DNA of 64,000 bases from Alphaproteobacteria bacterium (GCA_018823835.1 JAHJHT010000008.1:248001-312000); one strand, 5' to 3'; positions 1 to 9,031 are shown, counted from the first letter of the stretch. Program-made: numbers and translations. The notes: a model not told the origin generated them from the letters alone.

Positions 1-168
1 AACCGAACGGTGGAAAAGGTGGTCCAAAGCATCCTGGAAATCGCCCATTCAGAGTCGGAAAAATTTGGCGTACTTTGGATAACATCGACGGAAACTCAGG
101 CATCCATGTTCGACAGGGTGCTGAAATTCTCGCGCGGCGAGTTGGTTTCTGATGAGGCCGTGAAATGA
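1..168 (+). CDS. C-terminal fragment of an unknown protein
   Basis: An open frame runs from the window edge to a TGA at 166-168 and gives 55 residues, ending in a mixed charged tail. The 5' end lies outside the window, so neither start nor family can be judged. I do not recognise the fragment. It is followed by about 95 bp before the cyclic-nucleotide-binding gene. It could be the end of a real gene transcribed in the same direction. The only support is the open frame reaching the edge. Confidence 0.4.
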   Translation, partial: NRTVEKVVQSILEIAHSESEKFGVLWITSTETQASMFDRVLKFSRGELVSDEAVK

Positions 169-262
169 ACGGTTTGGATAGTCTTGTCGTGTCAGTCTGC
201 GATCGTATGGCTGCAGCCTGTGGCAGCCCGGGGCCTGTCTGTGGCTTTTGCGGGAGATTTCC

Positions 263-715
263 ATGAGCCTTGAAGAAGACGCATTGCTCCTGGCGAAGGT
301 TGAACTCTTCGCCAATGTCGCACCGCGGCGCCTCAAGCTTCTGGCGCTCGCCTCGAGCCGCGTGCTCTTCGCGCCAGGGCAGGACCTCTGCGTCGAGGGC
401 GACGAGGGCTACGAGGCCTTCATCCTCATCTCTGGCGAAGCGGACGTGAAGATCAAGACGCCGTCCGGCGTGGCGACCGTTGCCCGCCTGAAGCGCAACG
501 ACATCGTCGGAGAAATGGCAATCCTGCGAGACATGCCACGCAACGCCACGGTTACCGCGGCGTCGGACGTGACGACCTTGCGTATCGGCAAGCAGGACTT
601 CCTCAATCTGATGAAGGAATTCCCCGAGGTAACGGTTGAAGTGATGCGTTCGTTGGCAGAGAGACTGGCCCGCACGACCAGCGAACTGGCAAATGCCCGC
701 GCCGCGAAAGCGTAA
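263..715 (+). CDS. Stand-alone cyclic nucleotide-binding domain protein
   Basis: The 150-residue protein is essentially one cNMP-binding beta-roll. The glycine-rich core and the phosphate-binding-cassette-like stretch GEMAILRDMPRNATV near residues 84-98 match the CAP/PKA fold. No helix-turn-helix follows, so it is not a complete Crp/Fnr regulator; the C-terminus is a short helical tail. The ATG at 263 is preceded by GGGAGA, and a TTG at 248 is less likely. It lies 5 bp before an MBL-fold hydrolase and in the same operon as a nucleotide cyclase, so it is probably a local cAMP or cGMP receptor. Ligand and partner are inferred. Confidence 0.85.
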   Translation: MSLEEDALLLAKVELFANVAPRRLKLLALASSRVLFAPGQDLCVEGDEGYEAFILISGEADVKIKTPSGVATVARLKRNDIVGEMAILRDMPRNATVTAASDVTTLRIGKQDFLNLMKEFPEVTVEVMRSLAERLARTTSELANARAAKA

Positions 716-720
716 ACTGA

Positions 721-1572
721 ATGTCCAAACCTGCAGCGATCGACGTCCAGGTATGGGGCGCTCGCGGAACCTTCCCGATGGTTGGCGAGGAAGCCCTGGA
801 ATATGGCGGACACACCTCCTGCGTCGAGGTACGGGTAGCCGGCCGGGTCATGATCTTCGACGCCGGGAGCGGCATCATACCGCTCGGCAAGTCGCTGCTG
901 GAGGAAGGCGTTTCGGACATCGATCTGTTCTTCACCCACGTCCACTACGATCACATCATCGGCCTGCCATATTTTCTGCCGGCATTCTGGAACAAGGCCA
1001 GGCTGCGCATCTGGGCTGGCCACATGCAGGACGGTTCGACGCCGGAGCAACTGGTCGACGGCATCTTCAGGCCGCCCTATTTCCCGATTACCAAGGATTA
1101 CATGCGTGCCGAGGTGGAATATTGCCAGTTCAAGCCCGGCGACGTCCTTGAGCCGTTCGACGGGGTGCGGATCGTTACTGGCAAGCTGAACCACCCCAAT
1201 GGCGCGGTCGGCTACCGTGTCGAAGCCGACGGTGCCGTCTTCGCCTATCTGACCGACTTCGAACACGACGGTGCGGACGGCGATGCAGAGGTACTGCGCT
1301 TGGCGCGCGATGCGGACCTGGCGCTGCTCGACGCCACCTACACGCCGGAAGAATACCCACGCTATGTCAATTTCGGCCATTCGACCTGGGACCACTGCGG
1401 CGCCCTGTGCGCTGAGGCCGGCGTCAAGAAGTGGGGCTTGTTCCATCACATGCACATGCGCAACGACATAGATCAGGCCGAGATCGAGAAGGCGGCGCGT
1501 ACCGCCTATCCCAATTCCTTCGTGGCGCGACAGGATCAGCGTTTTGAACTGCAGGGCCGGAGTGGAAAGTGA
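721..1572 (+). CDS. MBL-fold metallo-hydrolase, possible cyclic-nucleotide phosphodiesterase
   Basis: The 283-residue protein has the metallo-beta-lactamase motif HVHYDH at residues 73-78. Further candidate metal ligands are H158, D179 and H220, and HHMH follows near 242-245, so a two-metal hydrolase site is intact. There is no signal peptide, so it is probably cytoplasmic. It sits between a cNMP-binding protein (5 bp upstream) and a nucleotide cyclase whose GTG start overlaps its stop by 4 bp. Class II phosphodiesterases share this fold, so cNMP hydrolysis is a reasonable guess from context. The MBL family is too broad to fix a substrate from sequence alone. Confidence 0.8.
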   Translation: MSKPAAIDVQVWGARGTFPMVGEEALEYGGHTSCVEVRVAGRVMIFDAGSGIIPLGKSLLEEGVSDIDLFFTHVHYDHIIGLPYFLPAFWNKARLRIWAGHMQDGSTPEQLVDGIFRPPYFPITKDYMRAEVEYCQFKPGDVLEPFDGVRIVTGKLNHPNGAVGYRVEADGAVFAYLTDFEHDGADGDAEVLRLARDADLALLDATYTPEEYPRYVNFGHSTWDHCGALCAEAGVKKWGLFHHMHMRNDIDQAEIEKAARTAYPNSFVARQDQRFELQGRSGK

Positions 1573-2951
1573 CGGGCCTTCCCGTTCGCTACCGCCGGCT
1601 GCTGATCCCGATCCTGGGACCTCGGGTAACCGGGAAACTGCCCCAGCAGATTACCGCGGCAATTGAGGAACAGGAGAACCGAGGCGAAATACTCGTCAAG
1701 CTGTTCCAGATCCTGATCGTCTCGATCTGGGGCGTTCTCTACGCTGTTTCGCCAAAGAACGAGACAAGCGGCATGGCGATCGCGCCTTATGCGATCGGCA
1801 CATACCTATTCGCCAACGGACTTGGGCTTGTCTGGTGCCTGCGCCGCCGTATCCCTGACTGGGCCGTCTATGTCTCGATCTTCTTCGACATGCTGCTCCT
1901 CTACGCCGTGATCTGGAGCTTCCACATCCAGTACATGCAGCCGCCCGCGTTCTACCTCAAGGCGCCGACGATCATGTATGTCTTCGTCTTCATCGCGCTG
2001 CGTTCGCTGCGCTTCCAGCCGCGCTTCGTGGTTGCCGCAGGCGCAGCCGCGGCGATCGGCTGGCTCGCCATGATTGGTCTCGTGTTCAAGGCGGAAGGGG
2101 GCATGGCGGCCGTGACGCGCGACTACGTCGCCTACATGACCGGGAACCTGCTGCTGATCGGCGCCGAGATCGACAAGATCATCGCGATCCTGATGGTCAC
2201 CGGCATCCTGGCTCTGTCCGTCTCGCGCGGGCGCGACCTGGTCGTGCGCGCAACTTCCGAGACGGCCGCGGCCAAGAGCCTCTCGCGCTTCTTCGACAAC
2301 AGCATTGTCGAGGAGATCCGGGCCGGCGAGCAGGTCATCGCGGCGGGCGAGGGGCTAGTGCGTGATGCGGCCATCCTAAACGTCGACATCCGCGGGTTTT
2401 CAAAGCTCGTCGCCGACATGCAGCCGTCCGAGGCGGTCCGCATCCTGGCCGCCTACCAGCATCGGGTTGTGCCCATCATTCAGCAGCAAGGCGGCGTGAT
2501 CGACAAGTTCATGGGCGACGGCATCATGGCGACATTCGGCGCAGTGCGTCCTTCGGAGAGCTATGCTGCCGATGCTTTGCGCGCCCTGGACGCGGTAATC
2601 GCAGACATAGCGACATGGGACGACGATCCGGAACTGGCCATACTGACGCATAACGGCCTTGGTCTCGCGGTTTCGGCAGGGCCGATCGTCTTCGGGGCGG
2701 TAGGCGACCGCGACAGGTTGGAGGTCACGGTCATCGGCGCCACCGTCAACCTGGCGGCCAAGCTCGAGAAAGCGAACAAGACTCTGGCCACTCAGGCGAT
2801 TGCAACGCGCACGGCCTTCGATCTCGCGGTCAAGCAGGGGCACACGCCCAGGCGAGCCCCACGCTTCGTCGATGCGCGGATCGACGGCGCCGAATCCGAG
2901 ACGCCGGTCGCCATCTGGAGCCGCAACAGGCTGGTGCGGGGCGACGACTGA
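1569..2951 (+). CDS. Membrane-anchored class III adenylate/guanylate cyclase
   Basis: The 460-residue protein has an N-terminal membrane domain of about five or six hydrophobic segments (roughly residues 44-215). A linker helix and a class III cyclase catalytic domain (about 265-445) follow. The two metal-binding aspartates are visible as D273 in NVDIRGFS and D317 in KFMGDG. It should make cAMP or cGMP from a site on the inner membrane. The GTG start overlaps the previous stop (GTGA), so translation is probably coupled. It converges on the deacetylase gene 30 bp downstream. The choice between ATP and GTP as substrate is not settled here. Confidence 0.9.
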   Translation: MTGLPVRYRRLLIPILGPRVTGKLPQQITAAIEEQENRGEILVKLFQILIVSIWGVLYAVSPKNETSGMAIAPYAIGTYLFANGLGLVWCLRRRIPDWAVYVSIFFDMLLLYAVIWSFHIQYMQPPAFYLKAPTIMYVFVFIALRSLRFQPRFVVAAGAAAAIGWLAMIGLVFKAEGGMAAVTRDYVAYMTGNLLLIGAEIDKIIAILMVTGILALSVSRGRDLVVRATSETAAAKSLSRFFDNSIVEEIRAGEQVIAAGEGLVRDAAILNVDIRGFSKLVADMQPSEAVRILAAYQHRVVPIIQQQGGVIDKFMGDGIMATFGAVRPSESYAADALRALDAVIADIATWDDDPELAILTHNGLGLAVSAGPIVFGAVGDRDRLEVTVIGATVNLAAKLEKANKTLATQAIATRTAFDLAVKQGHTPRRAPRFVDARIDGAESETPVAIWSRNRLVRGDD

Positions 2952-2981
2952 ACATGGAGACGGGTGGTTGGCCGGCTCGCG

Positions 2982-3752
2982 TCAGCCTATGCGCGCGGGC
3001 AATTCGATCGGCGATACCCAAGCTGCGGCATCGCTTGCCGAAAACAATTCCAGGACACGCGCCGTGAAATCCCAGGTGGCCTCGTCCTGCACGAGATGGT
3101 GCGTGAGCAGGCCATAGGGCTCGGAATTGTCGGACTGTCCGCTTCGGCGTTGCAGCAGGTCGCTCGCCATCTGCGCGTCGAGCCGCGTCGTATCGACGAG
3201 CCCGCCACCCTCATGCCAGGCGATCGGATCGACATGCGTGTTGACCTGCAACACGCCTGCCGCCGAAAATTGACCCTTACGCGGCCCGAAGGTGGATACG
3301 GCGCGGAGCCCTACGCCGGGCAGTGAAGCGATCACCTCGGCTGAAATGCGGTTCCACGGCGGTGTGAAGAGGGGTACGGCGCGTTCGCCGAACATGTCGC
3401 GGATGCGCTGCCAACCGGCGGCGATCTCGTCCAGCATGTCCGTCAGGGGCCGGTGCGCGCCGAACTCGGCTTTCTTCTGGTCCGCCGGCGCGTGGTTTCG
3501 ATGCTGCCAGCCATGTGGCAGAACACGGGAGAGAGGAGCCGACTGAAGTGCGTCCGCCAACCTCTCCGTCGCGGGTTTGGGGATGACCGCAAGGTGCAGC
3601 GGCGCACCGTGACCGGCTGAAAGCGCCATCAGGCGCTCGAGCGCCGGGGTCGGCTCGACCGCGTCGTCGTCGCGCCACCAGACCGGCAGCCGCAATCCTT
3701 CGTCGCGCCACACTCTCAGTTCAGCGTCGAGAGCCGGAAATTCCCGGCTCAA
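2982..3752 (-). CDS. Polysaccharide deacetylase family protein
   Basis: The 256-residue protein has NodB-homology features. A DDD near residues 27-29 (WWRDDDA) provides the metal or catalytic acid, HGWQHRNH (about 79-86) provides the H-x4-H metal ligands, and PPWNR near 150 resembles the family's motif 3. No signal peptide is visible, so it may act on a cytoplasmic glycan intermediate rather than on cell wall. Its start overlaps the end of the upstream GT28-like gene by 4 bp. It is the last gene of a six-gene minus-strand glycan operon. The sugar that is deacetylated is unknown. Confidence 0.78.
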   Translation of the reverse strand: MSREFPALDAELRVWRDEGLRLPVWWRDDDAVEPTPALERLMALSAGHGAPLHLAVIPKPATERLADALQSAPLSRVLPHGWQHRNHAPADQKKAEFGAHRPLTDMLDEIAAGWQRIRDMFGERAVPLFTPPWNRISAEVIASLPGVGLRAVSTFGPRKGQFSAAGVLQVNTHVDPIAWHEGGGLVDTTRLDAQMASDLLQRRSGQSDNSEPYGLLTHHLVQDEATWDFTARVLELFSASDAAAWVSPIELPARIG

Positions 3753-4894
3753 CGCCTGTTCTCCATGAAATCGGCCAGTATCCGGCTCGAGCGCACCGCG
3801 CCGTCGAGTTGCAGGCCGTTCACCGAAATGCGGCCGCGCTCGACTGCGCCCTGGGCAGCGACGGCCAGCTTTTCTGGCGTCAGTTCGTCCTCGGCGATCT
3901 GACCGAAACCATAGCGCGCGCTGAGCGAGGTGGCTCGAATGGTCTGCTCGACTTCGCCTTCTTCGGCGAACGGGACGAAAACGCCCGGAACGCCGGCCTG
4001 GAGCCAGTCGATCGCGGTGTTATAGCCGCACTGGCCGACCGCGGCGGCGCAACGGCCGAGCATCTCGCGGTAGTCGGGACGTGCGGGCTCGGCCAGTACG
4101 GGTGCACCGTTGGCCATCTGGTTGAGCCTCTCGCTGAAGGCGGCGGCGTCTGATCCGCCAACCAGCAACCGCCAGCGCGGTCCGCCCGGGCGGGCAGCGC
4201 GGACCGCCGTTTCGAACAGCTTGCGCCCCACGGGGCCGCCGCCTGCCGTAACCAGGATTTCACCATCGCCTTCATGCCCGGACGGTTTCGAGGACGGCTG
4301 AGGTGCTGCGATGAAGCCGGTATAGTGGAGCAGCTGCGCTGTCGTTTCGGTCACCGGCCAGCTCGCCTCGAGCGGCAGAACGGCGGCGTCGGAATGCACG
4401 AGCACGCCATCATAATACTGCTCCAGCCAGGCTTCGGTTTGCTCGGCCTTGGCTTGGGTGGATGGCGGCGCGAGAATGTCACGTATCGAAGCGAAGATCA
4501 GCGGCGGGCGGTCGAGTTGCTGCGCTGCTGTCAGCGTTGCAAGGAATTCCCCGCGCAGCATCCGGCGACCGAAGGGAAAGAGTTCCGTGATAAGGAGGTC
4601 AGGCGGAGTCCGGCGCACGACCATTGCCATCGTGTCGGAACGCTCCTGCATGAGCTCCGGCGAGGCAGGCTCTCCCTTGCTGTCGAGGAGCTTTGTGAAC
4701 CCGGCTCCGTCGGAGCGGACAGGGGGCAACTGCACGAAGTCTATGCCGGAAGTGTCGAGGTGAGGGGCGGGCATGCCGCCGGAGATGAGCTGGGCATCGA
4801 CGCCCGCATCGCGCAGCGCGCGGGCGAGGATGAGAGAGCGGCTGAGATGCCCGCTGCCCAGCAGATGAGTGACGATGATGGTGATGCGCTTCAT
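3749..4894 (-). CDS. MurG/GT28-like glycosyltransferase (paralogue of the gene at 7826)
   Basis: I start the protein at the ATG at 4894, which gives 381 residues and a beta-strand plus GSGHLSRS loop typical of the GT-B N-terminal domain. The longer open frame upstream is shadow sequence from the neighbouring gene. The C-terminal half has the GT28-type nucleotide-sugar site: VTAGGGPVG, then AVGQCGYNTAIDWLQAGVP and a PF.EEGEQ-like segment. It overlaps the phosphatase gene by 4 bp upstream and the deacetylase by 4 bp downstream, which suggests a coupled operon. Donor and acceptor sugars cannot be read from the sequence. Confidence 0.82.
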   Translation of the reverse strand: MKRITIIVTHLLGSGHLSRSLILARALRDAGVDAQLISGGMPAPHLDTSGIDFVQLPPVRSDGAGFTKLLDSKGEPASPELMQERSDTMAMVVRRTPPDLLITELFPFGRRMLRGEFLATLTAAQQLDRPPLIFASIRDILAPPSTQAKAEQTEAWLEQYYDGVLVHSDAAVLPLEASWPVTETTAQLLHYTGFIAAPQPSSKPSGHEGDGEILVTAGGGPVGRKLFETAVRAARPGGPRWRLLVGGSDAAAFSERLNQMANGAPVLAEPARPDYREMLGRCAAAVGQCGYNTAIDWLQAGVPGVFVPFAEEGEVEQTIRATSLSARYGFGQIAEDELTPEKLAVAAQGAVERGRISVNGLQLDGAVRSSRILADFMENRR

Positions 4895-5463
4895 TGGCCA
4901 GCCTCGGCGGTCAGACGCAGGGGCTGGTTGTCGAATTCCATCGCCCTGTCTTCGCGAATGGCGATCCTGTAGAGACGGTCGCGCTTGACCTGAAAGGGCG
5001 GCATGCCCTCGAAATTCCAGCCTGTCGCGCGAGCCAGCAGCACCCTCATGACACCAATGTGCGATACGATCACGGCCGGACCTCGCAGGTTTGCAACCCA
5101 CGGGCCAATCCGATCCCAGACCTGACGCGGCGTTTCGCCCCCCGGCGGCTCATAGTCCCATCCCCACGTCTCCAGATGGCGATAGCCCGAATCCGGGTCC
5201 GCCAGCAAGTCCAGTCCTCGCTGGCCTTCCCATCGGCCCCAGTCCATCTCGACGAGTTCAGGAGCCACCAGCGGGTCTCGCCGTGCCACAATCCTGGCGG
5301 TCTCGACTGCCCGGGAAAGCGGGCTGGAGATCAGCGAAGCGCCGGCGAATTCCTCGGGCAGCCTGAGCCGTGCCAGATGGTTCCGCGCTTCCTCGTCCAG
5401 CGGCTGGTCGACGCGTCCCTGAATCCGCCCGGCGCGGTTCCACGCCGTATGACCGTGGCGCAA
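4891..5463 (-). CDS. Histidine phosphatase family protein (phosphoglycerate-mutase-like)
   Basis: The catalytic RHG motif (RHGHTAWN) is at the extreme N-terminus. SSPLSRAVETA (about 46-56), the acid region near 70-75 and SHIGVMR (about 135) complete the active site. The coordinate given uses a TTG immediately before RHG. That start would delete the first beta strand. Reading on upstream in frame gives ISASIALLRHG, the expected strand, beginning at a CTG at 5487 that overlaps the previous stop as CTGA. The real start is therefore probably 5487. The protein is embedded in a glycan operon, so a sugar-phosphate or carrier-phosphate substrate is plausible but unproven. Confidence 0.85.
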   Translation of the reverse strand: MRHGHTAWNRAGRIQGRVDQPLDEEARNHLARLRLPEEFAGASLISSPLSRAVETARIVARRDPLVAPELVEMDWGRWEGQRGLDLLADPDSGYRHLETWGWDYEPPGGETPRQVWDRIGPWVANLRGPAVIVSHIGVMRVLLARATGWNFEGMPPFQVKRDRLYRIAIREDRAMEFDNQPLRLTAEAGQ

Positions 5464-5483
5464 CAGCGCGATGCTGGCGGAGA

Positions 5484-6575
5484 TCAGGAGCGTCGATCCC
5501 GCAGGAGGGGTTGCAGGGCGCCCGCGAGCGTTGCGCGGGCAGAACCCAGCAGGTGATGCGCCGCGATCCAGTCGCGTGCCTTGCGCCCGGCGGTCATTCT
5601 TGCCTGTGGATCGGCCACGATGGCGTCGATGGCCCTGGCGAAGGCGGAAACATCCCCGGCCGGCGTCAGCCAGCCGGCGTTGACAACCACGTCACGGACG
5701 CCGGGCCTGTCTTCGGCCAGAGCAGGGCAGCCCTCGGCCTGCGCTTCGAGATAGACCATGCCGAAAGCCTCGCCGATACCCGGCCAGACAAGCGCGTCGG
5801 CGGCGCGGAACGCCTCCTGCACTCCGTCCCGGTCCAGGGCACCGCAAAACGTCACCCGGTCGCCGAACTGCGCATACAATGCCTCGATCTCCCCGCGCAT
5901 CGGACCATCTCCGACAATGGCCAGGGTCCAATCCTGCGATTTCGTCCATGCAAGCGCTTCTGCGAGCGTTGCGTAGCTCGCCAGCTTGTCGCCCGACCGG
6001 AACATGGCACAGGCAAGTAACCGTGTCGTGTCGTGCGTCGCTCTTTGCGGAGCCTCCGCGAGGTACTCCCTCTCGAGGAACGGAAGCAGCCGCACCAGTG
6101 CCTGACCGGGCGTGCGGTCCCGCTCCAGCGCCTCGCGATCATACTCCGTCAGGTAGAAGATCAGGTCGGCCGCGTCGCAGGCCTCTTCGGCTGCCTTGGC
6201 GAAGCGCGCATAGGGACCGCTGAGCCGGCTCGAGGCGCGTGTCGCCTCGATCAGCACGTAGGGAATGCTCCAGTGCTGCGCAAGCGCCGGTCCGAGCAGG
6301 TCGGGCGTCTTGTAGTAGGAGTGATAGGTCAGCCAGAGTGCGGGCCTGGGACCCGCGGACAATCGCTCGATCTCCCCTCGTGCGGCCAGAAAGAGCTCGT
6401 CCTGGACCGACGCATCGCCCTTCGGGTCGCGGCTGCGCAGCCGGCTTGCCAGTTCCACCTCGCCAAGCCCGGAAGAAGCCAGTGCCGCAACCAGCGCCCG
6501 CGCCATGGTCCTGTCGCCCGACGGCACCGGGTCGTCCGGCGGCTTCATGGGCGCATAGAAGGCTATGTCGGCCAT
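5484..6575 (-). CDS. GT4-family glycosyltransferase
   Basis: This is a 363-residue GT-B protein. The C-terminal domain has the nucleotide-sugar features of family GT4: IVGDGPMR near 220, then VWPGIGEAFGMVYLEAQAEG with the E-x7-E signature near residues 283-291. The N-terminal acceptor domain is less conserved, as usual, and includes a PSGDRTMARAL loop. It lies 12 bp after the preceding GT4 gene and overlaps the likely start of the phosphatase. Its neighbours imply that it builds the same oligosaccharide as the other three transferases. Confidence 0.85.
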   Translation of the reverse strand: MADIAFYAPMKPPDDPVPSGDRTMARALVAALASSGLGEVELASRLRSRDPKGDASVQDELFLAARGEIERLSAGPRPALWLTYHSYYKTPDLLGPALAQHWSIPYVLIEATRASSRLSGPYARFAKAAEEACDAADLIFYLTEYDREALERDRTPGQALVRLLPFLEREYLAEAPQRATHDTTRLLACAMFRSGDKLASYATLAEALAWTKSQDWTLAIVGDGPMRGEIEALYAQFGDRVTFCGALDRDGVQEAFRAADALVWPGIGEAFGMVYLEAQAEGCPALAEDRPGVRDVVVNAGWLTPAGDVSAFARAIDAIVADPQARMTAGRKARDWIAAHHLLGSARATLAGALQPLLRDRRS

Positions 6576-6587
6576 TTTCTCACGCGC

Positions 6588-7829
6588 TCAGGCGATTGCC
6601 GCGACCAGCCGGCCTGCAAGCCTGTCGATGCCGGCATCCATGCCGAATTCCGAGACGAGGCGTTCGCGGGCGGCCTTGGCATAGCCGGATCGGGACGCGG
6701 GATCGCGTATCATTGCCAAAAGCGCATCGGCGATGTCGGTCGAAGCAGGCTCGACCAGCACGCCCTGGCGGCCATTCTCGATGAACTCGGGGATGGAAGA
6801 CACCTTGGTCGACAGGATGGGTAGTTCCTGGCTGGCTGCCTCCATCAGCACGTTGGGCAGGCCGTCGCGGTCGCCATCGCCGGCGATGCGGCTTGGCAGC
6901 ACGAAAACATCGGCGCTGCGCAGCGCCTCGATGACTTCCGCCTGATTGCAGGCGCCGCGCCATTCAAGGCGGTCGGCAAGCCCGAGCTTAACCGCCTTAG
7001 CCTGCAACTGCTCCGACAACTCACCGCCGCCGATATGCACGAAACGCCAGTTGAGATTCTCCGGCAGCCTTGCGAGCGCGTCGAGCAGGAGGTCGTAGCC
7101 CTTCTTCTCGACGAGCCGGCCGACGGAGAGCAGCGTGACGGGTTCAGCCGACCCGTCGCGTGCCGGGCGCGGCGGCGGAGGCGCAGGAAAGCGCGACAGG
7201 TCAAGTCCGTGATAGACGAGGTCGAGATCCTGGGGATGGCTGGACAGAGAACGAAGATGCTGCGCGCCGAGCGCTGTGCAAGTCGCTCCGAACGTTGCCC
7301 GCGCAAGCTTGTCGCGCTTTTCCCAGTCGGGCGACTTCCAGATGTCCTTGGCATGGGCCGAGAAACCCCAGTCGACGCCGCGCATCAGGCTGGCGTAGAG
7401 CGCCACCGACGACGGTGTATGCAGGAAATGGGCATAGACGAACCGGAGGTCACCGGAAGCCTCTCTGGCCAGCACCATGGCCTGGCCGAAACGGCGGCCG
7501 CGGTTCGGGGTCGGATCGCGCATCAGGTGTTTCAGCCACAAACCCAGTGCCTTGCCGAAACCCGGCAGGCGCATGGCATGCAGCGCGCCCCGCAGTACGC
7601 GTAGCGGCTCTTCGTAGAGGTATTCGGGCAGGTAGCGTACTTTTGCCCGCAACGCGTCGTGCAGGGCGTGACGCTTCTTGTCGGTCGGGTGGCGCATCGA
7701 CCAGACCTCGAAGCACAGGCCACGGCTTTCAAGCGCCACCAGTTCCTGCGCGATGAAGGTTTCCGACAATCGGGGCCAGCCTTTGAGAACGATAGCGAGG
7801 CTGCCTGCGGACCGGGCAGCTTCGTTCAT
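6588..7829 (-). CDS. GT4-family glycosyltransferase
   Basis: The 413-residue protein is a GT-B transferase. LSVGRLVEKKGYDLLLDAL (about 232-250) is the typical opening of the GT4 C-terminal domain, and DRDGLPNVLMEAASQELP near 330-347 holds the donor-binding E-x7-E-like signature. The N-terminus LKGWPRLSETFIAQE resembles colanic-acid or exopolysaccharide transferases of the WcaL type. Its start overlaps the upstream GT28-like gene by 4 bp (ATGA). It is part of the same coupled minus-strand glycan operon. Confidence 0.87.
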   Translation of the reverse strand: MNEAARSAGSLAIVLKGWPRLSETFIAQELVALESRGLCFEVWSMRHPTDKKRHALHDALRAKVRYLPEYLYEEPLRVLRGALHAMRLPGFGKALGLWLKHLMRDPTPNRGRRFGQAMVLAREASGDLRFVYAHFLHTPSSVALYASLMRGVDWGFSAHAKDIWKSPDWEKRDKLARATFGATCTALGAQHLRSLSSHPQDLDLVYHGLDLSRFPAPPPPRPARDGSAEPVTLLSVGRLVEKKGYDLLLDALARLPENLNWRFVHIGGGELSEQLQAKAVKLGLADRLEWRGACNQAEVIEALRSADVFVLPSRIAGDGDRDGLPNVLMEAASQELPILSTKVSSIPEFIENGRQGVLVEPASTDIADALLAMIRDPASRSGYAKAARERLVSEFGMDAGIDRLAGRLVAAIA

Positions 7830-9031
7830 ACGGCCACGGTCGTGCTGATCAGGGATTTTGTCAACGCGATGATTCTGTCGAGCCCGTCCATGAAACCGGG
7901 CGGGGCGTGTCCGGATGGCGGGCTCTGACTGGCGAGGTCGCGGATCGCCTTGGCCATCACTTCCGGGCCACCGCCGTCGCGGTCGCGGTCGAGCATGCGG
8001 ATAAGGCCGAGTTTCTCAGCCACGGAAGCGCGAATGTGCTGTTCCATGCGGGGGATGGTACGCGGCGCGATGACGGCGCGGCAGTCGAACGACAGGATTT
8101 CGCAGAACGTGTTGTAGCCGCCCATCGCCACGACGCCCATCGCGTCGCGCATCAGTCCCTCGATGCGGGATTCGAAGCCGATGGCCGTCACGCGCGATCC
8201 CAGCGCCTCCACACGCTGGTCGAAGGCCAGGCGCCTCTCGCCGTTAAGAAACGGTCCGTAGACGATGAGCGCCGCCGGTTCGAGGTCCGGGTCGTTCTCG
8301 TAGGCGCGCAGGGTCCAGTCGACCAGAGCCTCGCCATCGCCGCCGCCGCCAGGCGTGACAAGCACGAAGGGGTGGTCGAGTTGCGTCGCCGGCAGTTCCA
8401 TCGGCGCGGCACGACGCAGATAGCCGGTATAGTGAACGCGCCGCTTGAAATCGTCAGAGATATCAAGGCTCTGCAATGGGTTATAGACGCTCTGGTCGCC
8501 GTAGACCCAGAACTGGTCGTAGTAGCGCTCTGCGACTTCGAGGGCGCCCTTCCGTTCCCATTCGACGGATAGTGCCTCGGGAGAATCGAGGATGTCGCGG
8601 ATGCCGAGCACGATCTTGGCCCGTCCCATGCGCTTCAGGATTTCCAGCGTCGTTGTCAGTTCGCCGCGAAACCCGGTCGGTTCCTTGTCCACGATCACGA
8701 GATCAGGATTGAAGTTCTCCGCCGCGGCCATGATGACGCTGGTGCGCAGCGCCGTCGTCTGCTCGATGTCCATGTTGAGCGACTCCGAGACATATTCTGC
8801 CTCGGTCGTCTTGACGACGCCCGGCATGCGGATGTGGTCGACGCCAGGGGGAAAGGTGAACCGTCCCGCGACAGGTGAGCCCGTCAGGATGAGGGCCGAT
8901 GACCCATCGAATGCCGAAACCAGTGCTTCAGCGATGGCGCGCGAACGCCTGAGATGTCCCAAGCCGAACGTATCGTGACTGTAAAACAGGAATCGCGGCG
9001 GGCGGTCGACGTGCTGGACCCTTGTATGCAT
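7826..9031 (-). CDS. Predicted GT28-like glycosyltransferase (COG4671 type)
   Basis: The 401-residue first gene of the operon has a GLGHLRRSRAIAEAL motif at about residues 23-37, as in MurG-like GT-B enzymes. Further on are DKEPTGFRGE, VLVTPGGGGDGEAL near 225 and AMGGYNTFCEILSF near 305, the usual GT28 C-terminal donor site. It resembles the predicted glycosyltransferases of COG4671 and is a paralogue of the gene ending at 3749. The intergenic region upstream (9032-9259) is shared with the divergent lyase-like gene and should hold both promoters. Confidence 0.82.
   Translation of the reverse strand: MHTRVQHVDRPPRFLFYSHDTFGLGHLRRSRAIAEALVSAFDGSSALILTGSPVAGRFTFPPGVDHIRMPGVVKTTEAEYVSESLNMDIEQTTALRTSVIMAAAENFNPDLVIVDKEPTGFRGELTTTLEILKRMGRAKIVLGIRDILDSPEALSVEWERKGALEVAERYYDQFWVYGDQSVYNPLQSLDISDDFKRRVHYTGYLRRAAPMELPATQLDHPFVLVTPGGGGDGEALVDWTLRAYENDPDLEPAALIVYGPFLNGERRLAFDQRVEALGSRVTAIGFESRIEGLMRDAMGVVAMGGYNTFCEILSFDCRAVIAPRTIPRMEQHIRASVAEKLGLIRMLDRDRDGGGPEVMAKAIRDLASQSPPSGHAPPGFMDGLDRIIALTKSLISTTVAV

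Noticed and set aside
409..1455. Long minus-strand open frame of 348 codons opposite the cNMP-binding and MBL genes
   Set aside because: It is the mirror of two clear genes in high-GC DNA; its translation shows no domain, and the plus-strand frames have intact motifs.
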